Assembly (NCBI GenBank): GCA_023055355.1
Contig: JALJCS010000007.1
Span: 2,956,001 to 3,020,000, forward strand
Length of the DNA: 64,000 nt
Direction: 5' to 3'
Origin: Agelaius tricolor
Lineage: Eukaryota; Chordata; Aves; Passeriformes; Icteridae
The first letter of the stretch is position 1; each line of letters begins with the position of its first letter. The notes under the pieces are model-generated. The model searched no databases and was not told the DNA's origin. It was given only the letters and a program-made list of their open reading frames with translations. A program made the position numbers and the translations under genes. Positions 21,207 through 33,118 of the stretch are shown here, in pieces.

Positions 21207-21692
21207 TGTCGTTGGAAGTATATTATGAATCTGACTCCATGATATGATATGATATTATGCTATATTATGCTATGTTATATTATAATATATCATATTATAT
21301 AATATCATGTTATATAATATCATTATATTATATCATATAATATTGTATTATGCTATATTATATATTATATTATGCTATATTATATTATGCTATACTAAAG
21401 AATAGAGAAAGGATACAGAGAGAAGGCTAAGAGATAATAATGAAAAACTTGTGATTCTCTCCAGAGCCTTGACACAGCTGGGCTGTGATTTGTCATGAAT
21501 TTAAAACAATTCACATGAAACCAATAAAACAATGGCCAGTTGGCAAACAATGTCCAAACTGCATTCCAAAGCAGCAAAACACAGGAGAAGCAATCAGATA
21601 ATTATTGTTTTCATTTTTTCTCTGAGGCTTCTCACCTTCCCAGGAGAAGAAATCCTGGCAAAGGGATTTTTTCAGAAAACATGACAGTGACA
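21207..21692 (-). mobile_element. Solo LTR, family B (copy B2) with AT expansion
   Basis: Reverse complement of the family B LTR: TGTCGTTGGAAG at the left, AATCTGACTCCATG, then an expanded TATATTATGC-rich array (about 21236-21402), GCTGTGATTTGTCATGAA, CAATCAGATAATTATTG and GTGACA at the right. The 486-bp length reflects the AT array. Confidence 0.87.
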
Positions 21693-22159
21693 CCTGACCA
21701 TGGGAAACTTGCACTTTTTGCGAAGAAATTGGTCAGCCAGAGGAGAGTCTCCTGCATGGTGCTGCAGGCTGAGCCCAGCTTTAGCCTCAGACGGTGCTGA
21801 GCCCCCTCAGGCCTGGCTTTGTCAGGCAGGGGGTTGCACACAGGCTGGAGCTGGAGACAAATCCCATCTGCTGTGCCAGCAGCAGCCAGGTGGGAGGGCC
21901 AGCAATCCCCATTTTCTGGGTGTCAGGCTCTTGCGTGACAACTCTGGGACAGCAGGTGGGATGTGCTGCACATGGGTGCCTTGGGAAAAGCTCACAGAGA
22001 ACCTTTGGATGCCCTGCCCACCTCTGGGCTGGAGTTTGTCTCTCAGCCTTCCAAGCTGGTTTGCCCTTAATTTGTCCCTGAATGTGTTTCTAAGGACAAA
22101 TGGTTTGTTTATGGTTTAGCCATTTGGCTTTCAGCTCTTTCTGGCCCTGAAGCCACTTT
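21693..22159. other. Non-coding stretch
   Basis: No gene recognised. Part of about 21965-22020 may be a diverged CR1 remnant, which I cannot confirm by eye. Confidence 0.4.
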
Positions 22160-23105
22160 GAAGTGACCACAGAGGTAGAGCCCTGGGAATGCAGGGGCAG
22201 GACAAGGGGAATGGCCTCAGAGTGACAGAGAGGGGGGCCAGATGGGATATTTGGGTGTGGAAACCCAGGGCACACAGGGAATATTTCTGTGTCTGCTCTG
22301 GGGTGCCCTGACCCCCAGGGCAGCACTGACTTTGACCCTCATCCATGGAGAAAGTTTCCCAGACTTCAAGATAGACCAGAATCCACAAAAGTGTGAAATA
22401 GATTATAGAGAGTAGTGTGGGTGCATCACTTGGTGAGAAATTGAGGTTTTGGGGTTTTTAGTATGTTGTGGATGGCAGCAAGATGGAGAGCACAGGGTGT
22501 GGTCCTGGGTTTCTTCTTCATGCTTCTTCTTCCTCCTTCCCATGGGTTTGGGTGGCATTTTGTAATTGGGCAGAAAAGTCCCCATTGCAGCTCTTTGGGA
22601 TCAGTTATTGGGGTAAAAGGGAAAATAATCCAAGTGTCAGCTCTTCATTGGATAGTTCAGTCTTAAAAGACCTTGGAACAAGAGATTGTTGGCCATTTTG
22701 TGCCTTGTAATGAAAAGCTGCAGAACTCACAGCAGTGAGACTGTTTTACTGATAAGAAATAATAAACACCTGAGTCTGAACATGAAACACCATCTCAAGT
22801 GCCTTCAATCCAGACCCAGAGAAACCCACAACTGGTACCCCCACAATTGGCAATGAGGAATTGTTCCCTGGCAGGGTGGGCAGGGGCTGGGATGGAATTC
22901 CCAGAGCAGCTGGGGCTGCCCCTGGATCCCTGGCAGTGCCCAAGGCCAGGTTGGACACTGGGGCCTGAGCAGCCTGGGACAGTGGGAGGTGTCCCTGCCC
23001 CTGTCCCACCCTGGAAATGGATGATCTTCAAGGTTCCCTTACAAAAACCTTTCTTCTTCTCTTTCCCCTTCCCCAACCCACTCTATAGTTCCATGATTCT
23101 CCGAT
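22160..23105 (+). repeat. CR1 LINE 3' region split by LTR C1
   Basis: Left part 22160-22255 (GGGAATGCAGGGGCAGGACA, then GGCCAGATGGGATATTTGGG) and right part 22846-23105 (GGCAATGAGGAATTGTTCCC to CCACTCTATAGTTCCATGAT) form one continuous CR1 3' region when the LTR between them is ignored. The order matches the copy at 48290-48592. Confidence 0.85.
22256..22845 (+). mobile_element. Solo LTR, family C (copy C1), inside CR1
   Basis: TGTGGAAACCCAGGG at the left and GGTACCCCCACA at the right, 590 bp. Contains GGGGTTTTTAG, GCAGCAAGATGGAGAG, a CTTCTTCTTCCTCC tract and GAAATAATAAACACCTGAG near the 3' end, so it is in plus orientation. It is roughly 94 percent identical by eye to C2 (44623-45209, minus). 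The flanks TTTGGG and ATTGGC are an imperfect target-site duplication. It has no coding capacity. Confidence 0.87.
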
Positions 23106-23782
23106 CTCAAGCACTTGTATGAACATCTCTCACTTACAAAACAGGCAGGGAAGTGAAAACCACTTACGTGTGTGCTTATAATAAAATTTTCTCTGCCTAT
23201 TTTAAGCAGAGTATTTGGAAAAAAAAATCCCATAACTCCCAAAACTTCCTGCTTTTTATCCAACATTTTCTGGTGCAAAAGGTTAAAGGCAAAAAGCATA
23301 TTATTGTTTTCACCTTCACTGGACACGTTTGCAAACAATCACATATGTTTAGGGGATTTTGGTGCCAGCTGTAGTTGTACCAAACGATACAATATTTCAT
23401 AAATAAACTGTCACTTATTCAGCATCTTTATTTAGAGGTGCTAAACAAGAGACTTCTTCTCCCTGCCTGGTGGAATGCACATGGAGAGAAAAATGTGAGC
23501 AATGTAACCCATGGAATCATTTCCCTTCTCAGGGCTGGTTACAAATAAAGTCCTACAGCCAAACCCCCAAGCTCAGGGACTCCTCCTGCTTTTTAAAAGA
23601 GACCTGTGTGGGTTTCTCAGGGTCAAATGAGCCCTGACTGGGGGTTAAAGTCATCCAGCAGCAGCTGGAATGAGTCACTTGGAGGTCAGCATTCTGTTCA
23701 CTCTGGGATTGCACTCCTGACTATGACTTGGAAAAAAACAAGTGTATAAATATAAATAAATAAATAAATCATCCTGTGGTGG
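23106..23782. other. Non-coding single-copy stretch
   Basis: No gene recognised. It ends with a short (AAAT)n run at about 23748-23768. Confidence 0.45.
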
Positions 23783-24209
23783 TGTCGAGGGTTCCCATGA
23801 CAAGGTGAGAGATGAGAATCTGACTCCAAGTTCTCAAAAGGCTGATATATTCTATTCTCTTCTATTTCTATTCTATTCTATTCATATTATATTATATCCT
23901 ATCATATCATATTAACATCATAAAACTATACTATGGAAAGAGAAAGGAGTCATCAGAAGGCTAGAAAAGAATGAATAATAAAAATCCATGACTGACCAGA
24001 GAATCAGACACAGCTGGACTGGGATTGGTCATTAATTAAAAACAATTCACATGGAACCAATCCAAGATGCACCTGTTGGTGAGCAACCTCCAAACCACAT
24101 TCCAAGCAATCAGATAATTATTGTTTACATTTCTTTTCTGAGGCTTTTCAGCTTCTCAGGAGAAAAATCCTGGCAAAGGGATTTTTTATAAAATATCATG
24201 GTGACATCA
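23783..24209 (-). mobile_element. Solo LTR, family B (copy B3)
   Basis: Reverse complement of family B: GAATCTGACTCCAAGTTCTC, a modest AT-rich array (about 23848-23925), GGACTGGGATTGGTCATTAA, TCAGATAATTATTGTTTACA and a right edge ATCATGGTGACATCA. It belongs to the subset that also includes B4 and B7, with CACCTTGTC near the 3' end. Confidence 0.86.
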
Positions 24210-27200
24210 TCCACTGGTGTTTTTAGAGTATCACAGCTACCACAGCTGATAATCAGGAGTGTGCAGAATTTTTGTCCCATACTATTCTATATATCTTCAT
24301 GGAACAGCCTGCTTGGCATAGGATTTAAAAAAAAAATTAAAAATCAGTGGTTTTTAAATTGGAAAATATTTAAATCAATTGAAGCATGAGTGCAAGAAAA
24401 ATAAACTGTATTAATTCTGCTCAGCATTGGGCTGGATATTTCCACAACTTGAAGTCTGGAGGAATTTATGTTCAGCCTGTTTTTTCTGTTAATTACTTTT
24501 TGCATATAACATGAGAGCTCCTCATGAGTCAATTGTTCGCAGGGTTTTGTGCAATATAAACAGAATTCTAGGGATGGAGTTGGTAAACTCTGTGCCACAA
24601 CTTTTCAGCCTTTCCTTCCATCTCCATAGCCTTGAACTCCTCACACACACACACGAGGCTCTCCAAGTGCTGGAAAGCCTCTGCATTCTGCACTGTGCAA
24701 CAATTAAATGATGGGGTAAGGATTGTTAGAAAAGAGCTTTCCTCACTGTCACTGTTGTCAAAATTATTGTGAGTAACATTCACTGGAACAAAAGCACCTC
24801 CAGCCTGGATTTAAAGCTGGAATTGTAACAATTCCATGCTGTCTGGATGAAGTTTGTCCTGAAATGCAATATGGGAGGAAATTGATGTTTTTCCTCAGTG
24901 GTGGCAAACCAGGAAAGAGAGATCACTTATTCAAAAAGCAATTTTATTCCTTCTGCTTACAGAAGATGTGTTTTGGCCATGTCCTTTGTGCTACAGAATC
25001 ATGATTGGGTTTATTTCTTCTGAAATCACAAGTTGAGAGCAAACAAGTTGTACTCTCTCAGCAGGGTTTGGAACACTGAAGAGGTGTAAACACATGTTGG
25101 GTTCTGAGCATTATTCATAATTAGAATATGATGAGAAAAATTAGAGAGCACCCAGATGGAAGGTAAATGTTTCAATACTTCTACATGACACACAGTAGAG
25201 AATTATTGATTTATTTATTTTTCACTTGAGAATTCAGTATTTGGGTTTGGTGCAGTCAGTGTGATTAACTCAGATCCTTCTGAGATCACACATCTCTTGG
25301 CTTGGGTGGAATCAGAGATGCCAGCTGTGCTTTCCTGCTCATTTGCACCTGCACAGCCCCCACAGTGTTGGTCCCAGGGACAGCAGCCTGAGGGGGCTTG
25401 CATGGATGGACTGGGGAGATGAATCAGCCTTTTCTTGTGGCTCTCATTCCCCAGGATCAACAGCCCAATCCTCCAGCCTTTGTTGAATCCGGGGCAGCAT
25501 CCTACAAAAAATCCTAATTCCCTTTAACAGCTTCGGTGGTGAACACCTTCTGTGGTTCAGATTACAGAGATTTCACTGGAGGTGGCTGTATGAATAATAA
25601 ATAAGAGAGAAAAAGTTGTAAACACTCCCTAATATTTACTTGTGTTGAACATCATAAAATTGGGAAAACTCATACATTTCCTATCTCTGGAGATCTGAGG
25701 GATCCAAATGTGGCCCAGTCCATTTACTTAAAAAAAAGCAACATCTTTGCCTTGATTTCTATCTCTACAAGAGAATTTTGTCATTCACTTTTGGTCCATG
25801 TTGAGATTTTAAGGTTTAAAAAGGTCACCCAAAAAATCAAATTGCATCCTTCAGAAAAGAATCTTCAATTAAAGCATCTATTCCAAATAATTCCCCTCTT
25901 GTGAATAATAAAATAATAATTAATAAACAATAAATAATAAGTCTATAATAACAAACAAACTAACTAACTAACTAAAAATAAATAATAAAATACTAATAAA
26001 ATAATATAATAATATTAAAATAATTCTCTTGTGAATGGAAGGCATCATGTTGTTCTTCACACTGGACTGATCACAGTTCTGTTAAAAATAAGTGTCTTAA
26101 ATCTGCTGCCAATTTATTTATACACCATTCATAAGACCCATTCTCACCAGACTGAAGTTTCCTTTATTATCAATTATTTTCTCATCCCCAAGGTATTCAG
26201 AATCATTAGCTGGGTCCCTTGGTGCACCAAACACAGATGGTCCTGCCAAATACCCACATCTTACACAGTGCAGTTGTTTTTCCAGCCATTGGGTGAATTT
26301 ATTTTTCCTGTAGCACTCTCTTAGTTTTCATTTTCTCATTTTGGATTGTGGACCATGGGGCTGATCATAACGAATCCATATCACTCCTGCCACTGCCACT
26401 GCAAAATCACCTTTTTGCTGGTTCTCCCCATGGAAACACAAAGATATTATAATTTGAGCATATTTTTTGTTGAGCTCTGTGACTCCTGTGACTTTGAGAC
26501 TGTTGCACAAGCTCTGCCAGTGTCTGTTCTTGGGGTCTAAGCTTTCCTGGCAGAATAATACAAGTTTTGCTCCTACAACTTTGCTTTTTCCACTCTTTAC
26601 CTGCACAACTCCTCAATATGTTCAGCTCAACAGGCAAATCAGGTGGCTTTGTCTAACTGCTCAGTCCTTGATGTTATTTGCCACTCATTGTGCCCTCCTC
26701 AAATTTCATAAATATCATTTTATATCTCCACATCAGTGAGAGCTGAGCAGGCAGAAGAGTGTCTTGTACGAAGAGCCTGAATTGCAATGATTCATTTGTA
26801 AAACACCTTTGTTATTTCCCTCTGCTGATTTTCCAGCTTTTACACTCCAGGGTTTTGTCCTGAAATCAGTGCTGGAATGTAAATTGCACTTCACAAGTGA
26901 AGGTTGATTTTATTTCAGTCCAAATCCATCATTTATATACCCACTAAATTCTACCAGGGCACCATCTGGTGAGGAGACAACGGGGTTGAATTACACATAA
27001 TGCAATTATGGTGTGAAAACACAGCCCTCTCTGCTATTCATTAGATTGTGTTCCTAAAATACTTAGTAAAGATTAGAATGTAAACTAATAATACTTTTCA
27101 TTAGGCCCATAAAAAATATCTCTGCAGATTTCACAGTGTGTGCATCTCTTAAAAAATGTGAGGCAGCGTTCATTGAAGGCATAAAAGATGGACCAAAAAG

Positions 27201-27660
27201 GACTTTTCAGCATCACTCCTGAACTGCAGCTTCTTCACCTTCCTCCTACACTCTTTGAGTTTTAATTTTAATCCATTAATTTTAATTATGTGCCTGCTGG
27301 GCATCATCCCTGACACGTGACACTGCATCAAAATAGAGGTGGAATTATTTTCTACAGAAGTGGCAAAGCTTGAGGTTCACCATGAAAAGGAGCTGGTGGA
27401 AGCTGGTATTGATGAAAACATTTTGGGTTTCCCAGGGATTTTCCTGGGTGCTGGAATTTGCAGCATCATGTTCTGCCTCATGTCCCTCAGTAATCAAACA
27501 ATTACTGTACACAGATATCCCTGCAGGTTGTGCTGGGTACAATTTCATCTTGCTCTTTATGCTTTAAAACAAGCCCTGAGAGATTTTTCTGTGGTTATTC
27601 CAAACAGATTTTTCCCATGTTGTATCAGACTGGAATCTGTATTTCCAGAGGATTTTCTGT
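24210..27660. other. AT-rich single-copy stretch
   Basis: About 3.4 kb without a recognised gene or mobile element. Simple sequence occurs at 25905-26025 (AATAATA/ACTAACTA-rich). All open frames are short and lack splice-site pairs that I could defend. Confidence 0.5.
25905..26025. repeat. AATAAT-rich low-complexity tract
   Basis: Runs of AATAATAAT, ACTAACTAACTA and AATAAAATAATA; no coding or element structure. Confidence 0.85.
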
Positions 27661-27756
27661 ACCTTGCTTGGAGCCACCTGGGCTAGTGGAAAATGTCCCT
27701 GGTTAGAACTGGATGAGCTTTAAGGTCCCTTCAATCCAAACCATTCTATAGTTGTA
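27661..27756 (+). repeat. CR1 LINE 3' terminus
   Basis: AACTGGATGAGCTTTAAGGT then CCCTTCAATCCAAACCATTC and TATAG: a diverged CR1 3' end. Confidence 0.85.
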
Positions 27757-30329
27757 TTTTATATATTTATTTTATATGAGCACAGATTTTTAAGGGGTAA
27801 ACAAACAAAGAAGATAAAAATATGAGATTAAGAGAGAAGCTGAACATCCAACATATTTATATAATTGGGTTTTTTTCTATGCATACACAAATATTTGTAG
27901 ATATTTACCTAAACCTGATAAGGAAGTCCTACATTCATTCCCCATGTTTATTCAAACCTCTAATTTCTTTATCTATATTTAAATACATAAAATATTTACA
28001 TATATAAGTGCAAATATTTTATTAGGCTTATGTGAACAACTCATAAGTTGTTCTCTGAATCAGATTTTAAAAGCATTTTATGCTGTGATAAATAACAGCT
28101 CCAAGTATTTAATGGAAAGCTTCATGGTCAATATCCATCCTGGAATTTTCATTTGTGAGGGAAGAAATTTCCTGGCTAAAAGAGACTGGGATTCTGCACA
28201 TCACTTTAAGTTTTTATGTATCAGGTTATGACTGAGATTCTGATAAAAAATCTGCTTTATTTTCCTTGTTCCAGACTTCTAGTGAGAACAAAACATTTGA
28301 ACTAGAGGATAAATAATGGGAAAGAATATTTGGATAGGATTTTTGGTGGTTTGTTAACTAATTATCCTTTTAAATCAAATTCAAGTTCAGTTGGAGGTCC
28401 CTGATTTTAATATTATTTTCTGAGAGGTGGATATGTTGAGAAAAACAAGAATAGTGGTGATTTTTCTTCATGTGACAGGGTATTCACACAATAAAGGAAG
28501 TAAATAAAAATATAGGAAGGAAATAAAAATAGAATTTTTCTACTAAGTAAAGGAAGTTTTGGATCCATGACCAATTTCTTTCTTCCCTAGGAAGGGTGAA
28601 AGCCTCAGCAGGATATTTTCATACTGCAGTGGTGGTGATTTTTCTGCTTTAATGGACTCACAGAAGATCCTAAGGTGGCAAAAGAAACAACACTTGGAGT
28701 AAATGCTATAAAATCCTGACCTGAAAAGAGCAGTGCTCTCTTTAGTAAGAAGAAATTTGATTTTTCAAAATACAGATGTCTCATTTTGGTAGATTTTACC
28801 TGGCAGTATCTATCAAATATAAAGTGATTCTTGATTTGAAGGAATTACCTCTCAGAGCCACAAGTTTAGGTCACTGAAATTGGTTTAGTCCTTGGGCTTC
28901 ATTTCCAACAGCTGAGCCCTCAGCTCACTGAATTTCTTGTTGCTGCTGAGGTTAATTTATCAGAAAACAAAAATAGATGTGAAGTTTCACCCAGAAAAGC
29001 CCGTGTTTGTTTAAATTCTGCTAAGGTTTTTTTTAGTCATAAATATTGCTGGCCTCCAAATGAGTTGTGTGGGAGTAGGATTCCTATGTGTCCATATTGC
29101 CTGCAGGATAATTGAAGTTGATGTGTTTTTTAAACTTCATCTCACCAAATGCAAATGAAAGATGCATGGTAGAATTCGTTCACTTGGCTACAAACAGGAC
29201 TGATTTTCTTCTTGCTTTGGGTTTTTTTTTTTTTTTCTTTTCCTCAAGCTTGCAAAAGTAGAAGTTGAAAGGTTGGCATGGAAATTCTTGTCTTGTTGGT
29301 ATAAAATTATTTTTCAGCTTCAGCTGGGGATATTTTAATTCAGAGCCTGTTTGGGTACATGAGGATCAGATCTATAAACCCTGCCTATTTTTTTTTTTTT
29401 TTTTAGTTCCTTGGACAAATGAAAGCAAAAATTCACCATTTCTGTGCTTCCCTGGCAGCTTTACATGGAGGGACCATTTATATTTGCAGGGATAAGTTGT
29501 TCACTACCTGAGTTTCAACTGAGGCTGTTAATCTGTGACAGAGGGGTGCCCTCAGCAACGTCTTTTTAAAGATCAGTGAACCAAAACTTGCCAGTCTTTA
29601 AGAGAACAGCATAACAAAAATTCTCTGCTGGCCTGGGAACGACATCATCCATTGCTGGCACAGCTGCAGAAGATTTTCACACTGCTCCCCTGACTCATCC
29701 TGTCCCTCTGCATTTCCCTGCATGCAGGATTCGTTCCTCAGGAATTGGAGGGGTGATTTTTCACTCAGTCTTTCAGGAAATGGCTTTAGCTAGCAACAGT
29801 AAATAAGGCAGATGATGAACAAAGCTAAAGTTACTGCACAGGTTCATCGCTGCTTCCGTGCTTCTTAACAGAGTGTGATGGGCTGAGCTGAGAATATATT
29901 TACTTAATGTGAGCTGGAAGTCAACACAGATACAAATCTTGAGATCCTAAGTACAGCCTGATCCCTGATGAGCTACAGAGTTTTGATAGCTGACTCAGGC
30001 TTTAGACTATTTAGCATCAGCAAAAGCCTAATATTTACAGTGGAGCTGACACAGGAAGGCTCTAACCAGGGATTTCTGCAGCTTGGTATTTAAATGTTTG
30101 GTACCTGCAGGTACCAAAGCCTGAAGCAAGAAAAAGAATTCATCACAGCATTCATTTCAGAGCCCATTTCATATTCAACCACAGCGTGCATTGTCATTTA
30201 TGGAAAAATCAAGAGATTTCAAAATCTATATTTTGGGATTCGCTTGGGGAAGCTGTTAAAAATAACTGCATTAAGGGAATGTGAAAGGAGAAAAACAAGG
30301 ATTTTTTTTCACATGGGTAGCCTGTCCAA
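27757..30329. other. AT-rich single-copy stretch with T-runs
   Basis: No gene recognised. Poly-T tracts occur at about 29222-29236 and 29389-29404. A possible conserved block at 29780-30090 is listed separately. Confidence 0.5.
29780..30090. promoter_or_regulatory. Candidate conserved non-coding element
   Basis: Repeat-free, balanced-composition sequence without simple runs, carrying an AP-1-type TGACTCA at 29991-29997. The call rests on texture alone and needs alignment to other genomes. Confidence 0.2.
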
Positions 30330-30452
30330 CCTGGGACCAACAAGAGGAAAGTCAATGCTTGCTTAGGTAGCCAAGAAGGCCCCTGGCAGTGGGGCTGGAT
30401 GAGGAATTGTGTGTCCAGCAGGAGCAGGGCAGGGATTGTCCCTCTGTGCTGC

Positions 30453-31076
30453 TGTGGAACCCAAGAAATTCCTCTGGCTGCCCTGGAGGACTCAAGACCC
30501 TGTCAGGGGGCTCAGAGACCTTGGCACAGAGCCCAAGACCCCTGTGCCTTTGATTTAGCCCTTGGAAAAAACAATTACCAACCTTTATATGAAGAATTAC
30601 AAGTCAAGAAAGTTTAAGTAGAATAATAGTTAGTTTGTCACGGGGAGAAAAATAGATTTTTGAGGTTTTTAGAATGGCTCAGGGTCCCAAGATGGAGGAA
30701 TCTGGGCGTGCCTTGTCCTTTTTCCTTCTTCTTCTGGGCCTCCATGTTCTGGGTGATATTGGCACTTTTAGATGGGTTTAGAGTAGAAACTCACTGTCTA
30801 ACATAGGTGATAGGTATTGGGAAGTTATTATAAATAGTGTATATGTAGTTTTTAGTATAAAAAACATAACACTGCCTCTGAGGTGGGCAGAGTGCCTCAA
30901 CCCGACCTGCCAGACAGACCTTGGGGGGTCAGAGAAAGAATGTGATAGATAAGAAATAATAAACAACCTTGAGAACGAGAACAGAAGAATTCTGACTCCT
31001 TCTTCAACTGCCAGGCTGGGAAAAGAGACTTTCTGATGTATCTCAGGGTCACTCTGGCCAGCAGAGATTCTCCCTC
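30453..31076 (+). mobile_element. Solo LTR, family D (copy D2), inside CR1
   Basis: TGTGGAACCCAAGAAATTCC to about CAGAGATTCTCCCTC. Collinear with D1 (15374-16004) in reverse complement, including AGATTTTTGAGGTTTTTAG/CAAGATGGAG, a CTTCTTCTTCTGGGCCTCC tract and AAGAAATAATAAACAACC near the 3' end. The host CR1 resumes with CTGTGCCGGCGCTGAG. The target duplication is imperfect, so the right edge is uncertain by several bases. Confidence 0.84.
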
Positions 31077-31131
31077 TGTGCCGGCGCTGAGAGGCCCCTC
31101 AGGGGCTGTGCCCAGTTCTGCTCCTGCAGGG

Positions 31132-31345
31132 CTGAGGGAGCTGGGCAGGGGCTGGAGAATCCCTGAGGGAGCTGGGCAGGGGCTGGAGAATCCCTGAGGG
31201 AGCTGGCCAGGGGCTGGAGAATCCCTGAGGGAGCTGGGCAGGGGCTGCAGAATCCCTGAGGGAGCTGGGCAGGGGCTGCAGAATCCCTGAGGGAGCTGGG
31301 CAGGGGCTGGAGAATCCCTGAGGGAGCTGGGCAGGGGCTGAGGCT
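31132..31345. repeat. 31-bp minisatellite inside CR1, about 7 copies
   Basis: CTGAGGGAGCTGGGCAGGGG plus CTGGAGAATCC repeats with exact 31-bp spacing at 31132, 31163, 31194, 31225, 31256, 31287 and 31318. Variation is almost limited to GGAG versus GCAG and GGCC versus GGGC. The homologous CR1 segment at about 19140-19195 has only about two diverged units. Confidence 0.95.
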
Positions 31346-31690
31346 GGAGCAAAGGAGGCTCAGGGGCCCTTGTGGCTCTGCACAAGTCCCTGCCAGGAGG
31401 GCACAGCCGGGGGGGTCGGGCTCTGCTCCCAGGGCACAGGGACAGGAGCAGAGGGAACGGCCTCAGGCTGGGCCAGGGCAGGCTCAGCTTGGACAGCAGC
31501 AGCAATTTGCCCATGGCAAGGGAGCTCAGGCCTTGGCAGGGGCTGCCCAGGGAGCTTTGCAGTGCCCAGCCCTGCAGGTGTCCCCTGCAGGTGGCACTGA
31601 GTGCTCTGGGCTGGGGACAAGGTGCCCATGGGGCAGATCTTGGCCTCAGTGACCTTGGGGCTCTTTTCCAACCTGAATCATTCTGTGATC

Positions 31691-33118
31691 CCATGAAGGT
31701 GTTGGGTCCCAGGTATCTTGTGAAGATTTCTCAGCTCTGTGGTTACAGTCTGGCATTTTAGAAGTTTCCAGGAGTTGTTCAGCACAGACCCTCACAGAGA
31801 GAAGCTGACCTGACACCGGGTTTGTTTGACCACATTGCAAGGTGTGGTCTGGTGCCAGAGAAGTTTGAAATCCAGAAAGCTCCAAAGCACTCTGAGGCCT
31901 TCTTGTAACCTGCAGCTCCAGGTGATTATGGAAATATGAGAGAAAAAGCTTGGAGGGTCAGCAGAGACAGAAAACTTGGTGAGAAGCAGCTCAATGAATC
32001 AGGTTGCGGGGTGGAAAAATGGATGATTTGGAGAGGAAGGGAGCATTTTGTCAGAAGGGAAAAGAGAATAAACTATTGGGAAAACAAATGGCCTCTGCAG
32101 AGAGATTGGGAAGGGCTTGGAAGGGGCACAAGTGAAGGAATAGGGAACCTCCAGGCACCAACAACAGGTCTGAGAGGAGCTGTGATTCCACAGCAGACTT
32201 TGGATCCTGATAATTTAAATGGATGAATCCTGGAGCTTTTCCAAGGGCTTGCATCCCTTGGAGTGCCAATCCTTTCTTTGGTTTTGTAAATTCTTCTGAG
32301 GGAGTTTGGTGCAATTATTTTATCCAACAGCCGTGTAAGCCCTCAGGGTGGGATTTCCCTCACTTAACTTCAGACAGATCCCAAGCAGCCATCAGCAGCT
32401 GTACAATTCACCTGGGACTCTGTGGAGCCAGTGCAGACAGCTGCAGCTTTCCTGGGAGGGATTCTGCTGGTTTAAATCTCTTTTAAATGTCTACCTGAGG
32501 AGGAGATGAGTGATGCTGTAGCCCTTTCCTGTCTAAACCCACCTACACCGTTCACTGCCTGCTGTTCAGTGCCTCATGCATATTGAAAATTGTTGTTTGC
32601 CATTTCTCCTGCTTTACTGAAAGCTTTCAATGAGTTGTCTCAGGGAACAGGGATTATTCTGGGGAATTTCTTGGCTGTTCTCTCAGGCTGAAGTATTCTC
32701 ACAGCAGTTTGTACAGCCTTCAAGTTTGGGGAAGGTAAAAGAGGGGGGAGAGAGTGAGTGAAGGGGATTAAATTCATTATCTAGTAAACAGAAATATATG
32801 TTAAATGTTTCCTGTGGATAACAATAATTTATTCAGTTCAAAACTTCAGAGAGCTAATTAAAATCACAGTTTTACAGTGCAAGCTTCCAGCAGAACTATT
32901 TTTTCCCAGAAGGTAGGAATATCAGAGTATTTTTAGGCAGGGAAGAAATTACTTGAGCTCGTAATTATATGGGATCTTTGCTGACATGGAGAGACTGGCA
33001 AAGTCAAGATGTGCAGGCAGGAGCTGAGATCTTCCTGCAGAGAACTTCCACTCAAAGCAAAGTTTCTTTGGCTTGGGGATCACAACTGGTGGCCCAGAGT
33101 TTATGCAGCAGGTTGAGG
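31691..33118. other. Non-coding single-copy stretch
   Basis: No gene or repeat recognised. Confidence 0.5.

Larger units (their letters stand above)
30330..31690 (+). repeat. CR1 LINE split by LTR D2, with internal minisatellite
   Basis: The left part (about 30330-30452) carries GCTGGATGAGGAATTGTGTG and GGGCAGGGATTGTCCCTCTG. The right part (about 31077-31690) carries GGCTGTGCCCAGTTCTGCTC, a 31-bp array, AACGGCCTCAGGCTGGGCCA, GGGCTGGGGACAAGGTGCCC and the tail TTTTCCAACCTGAATCATTC. The 3' end is nearly intact. Long frames on either strand are relics or GC-rich artefacts. Confidence 0.92.

Noticed and set aside
21236..21402. AT-rich palindromic array as a replication origin or matrix-attachment site
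   Set aside because: It is explained by microsatellite growth inside LTR B2; no independent support.
30897..31694. 265-codon minus-strand frame with repeated residues
   Set aside because: It is antisense to a CR1 and its periodic part is the 31-bp minisatellite (31 is not a multiple of 3, so the frame simply lacks stops).
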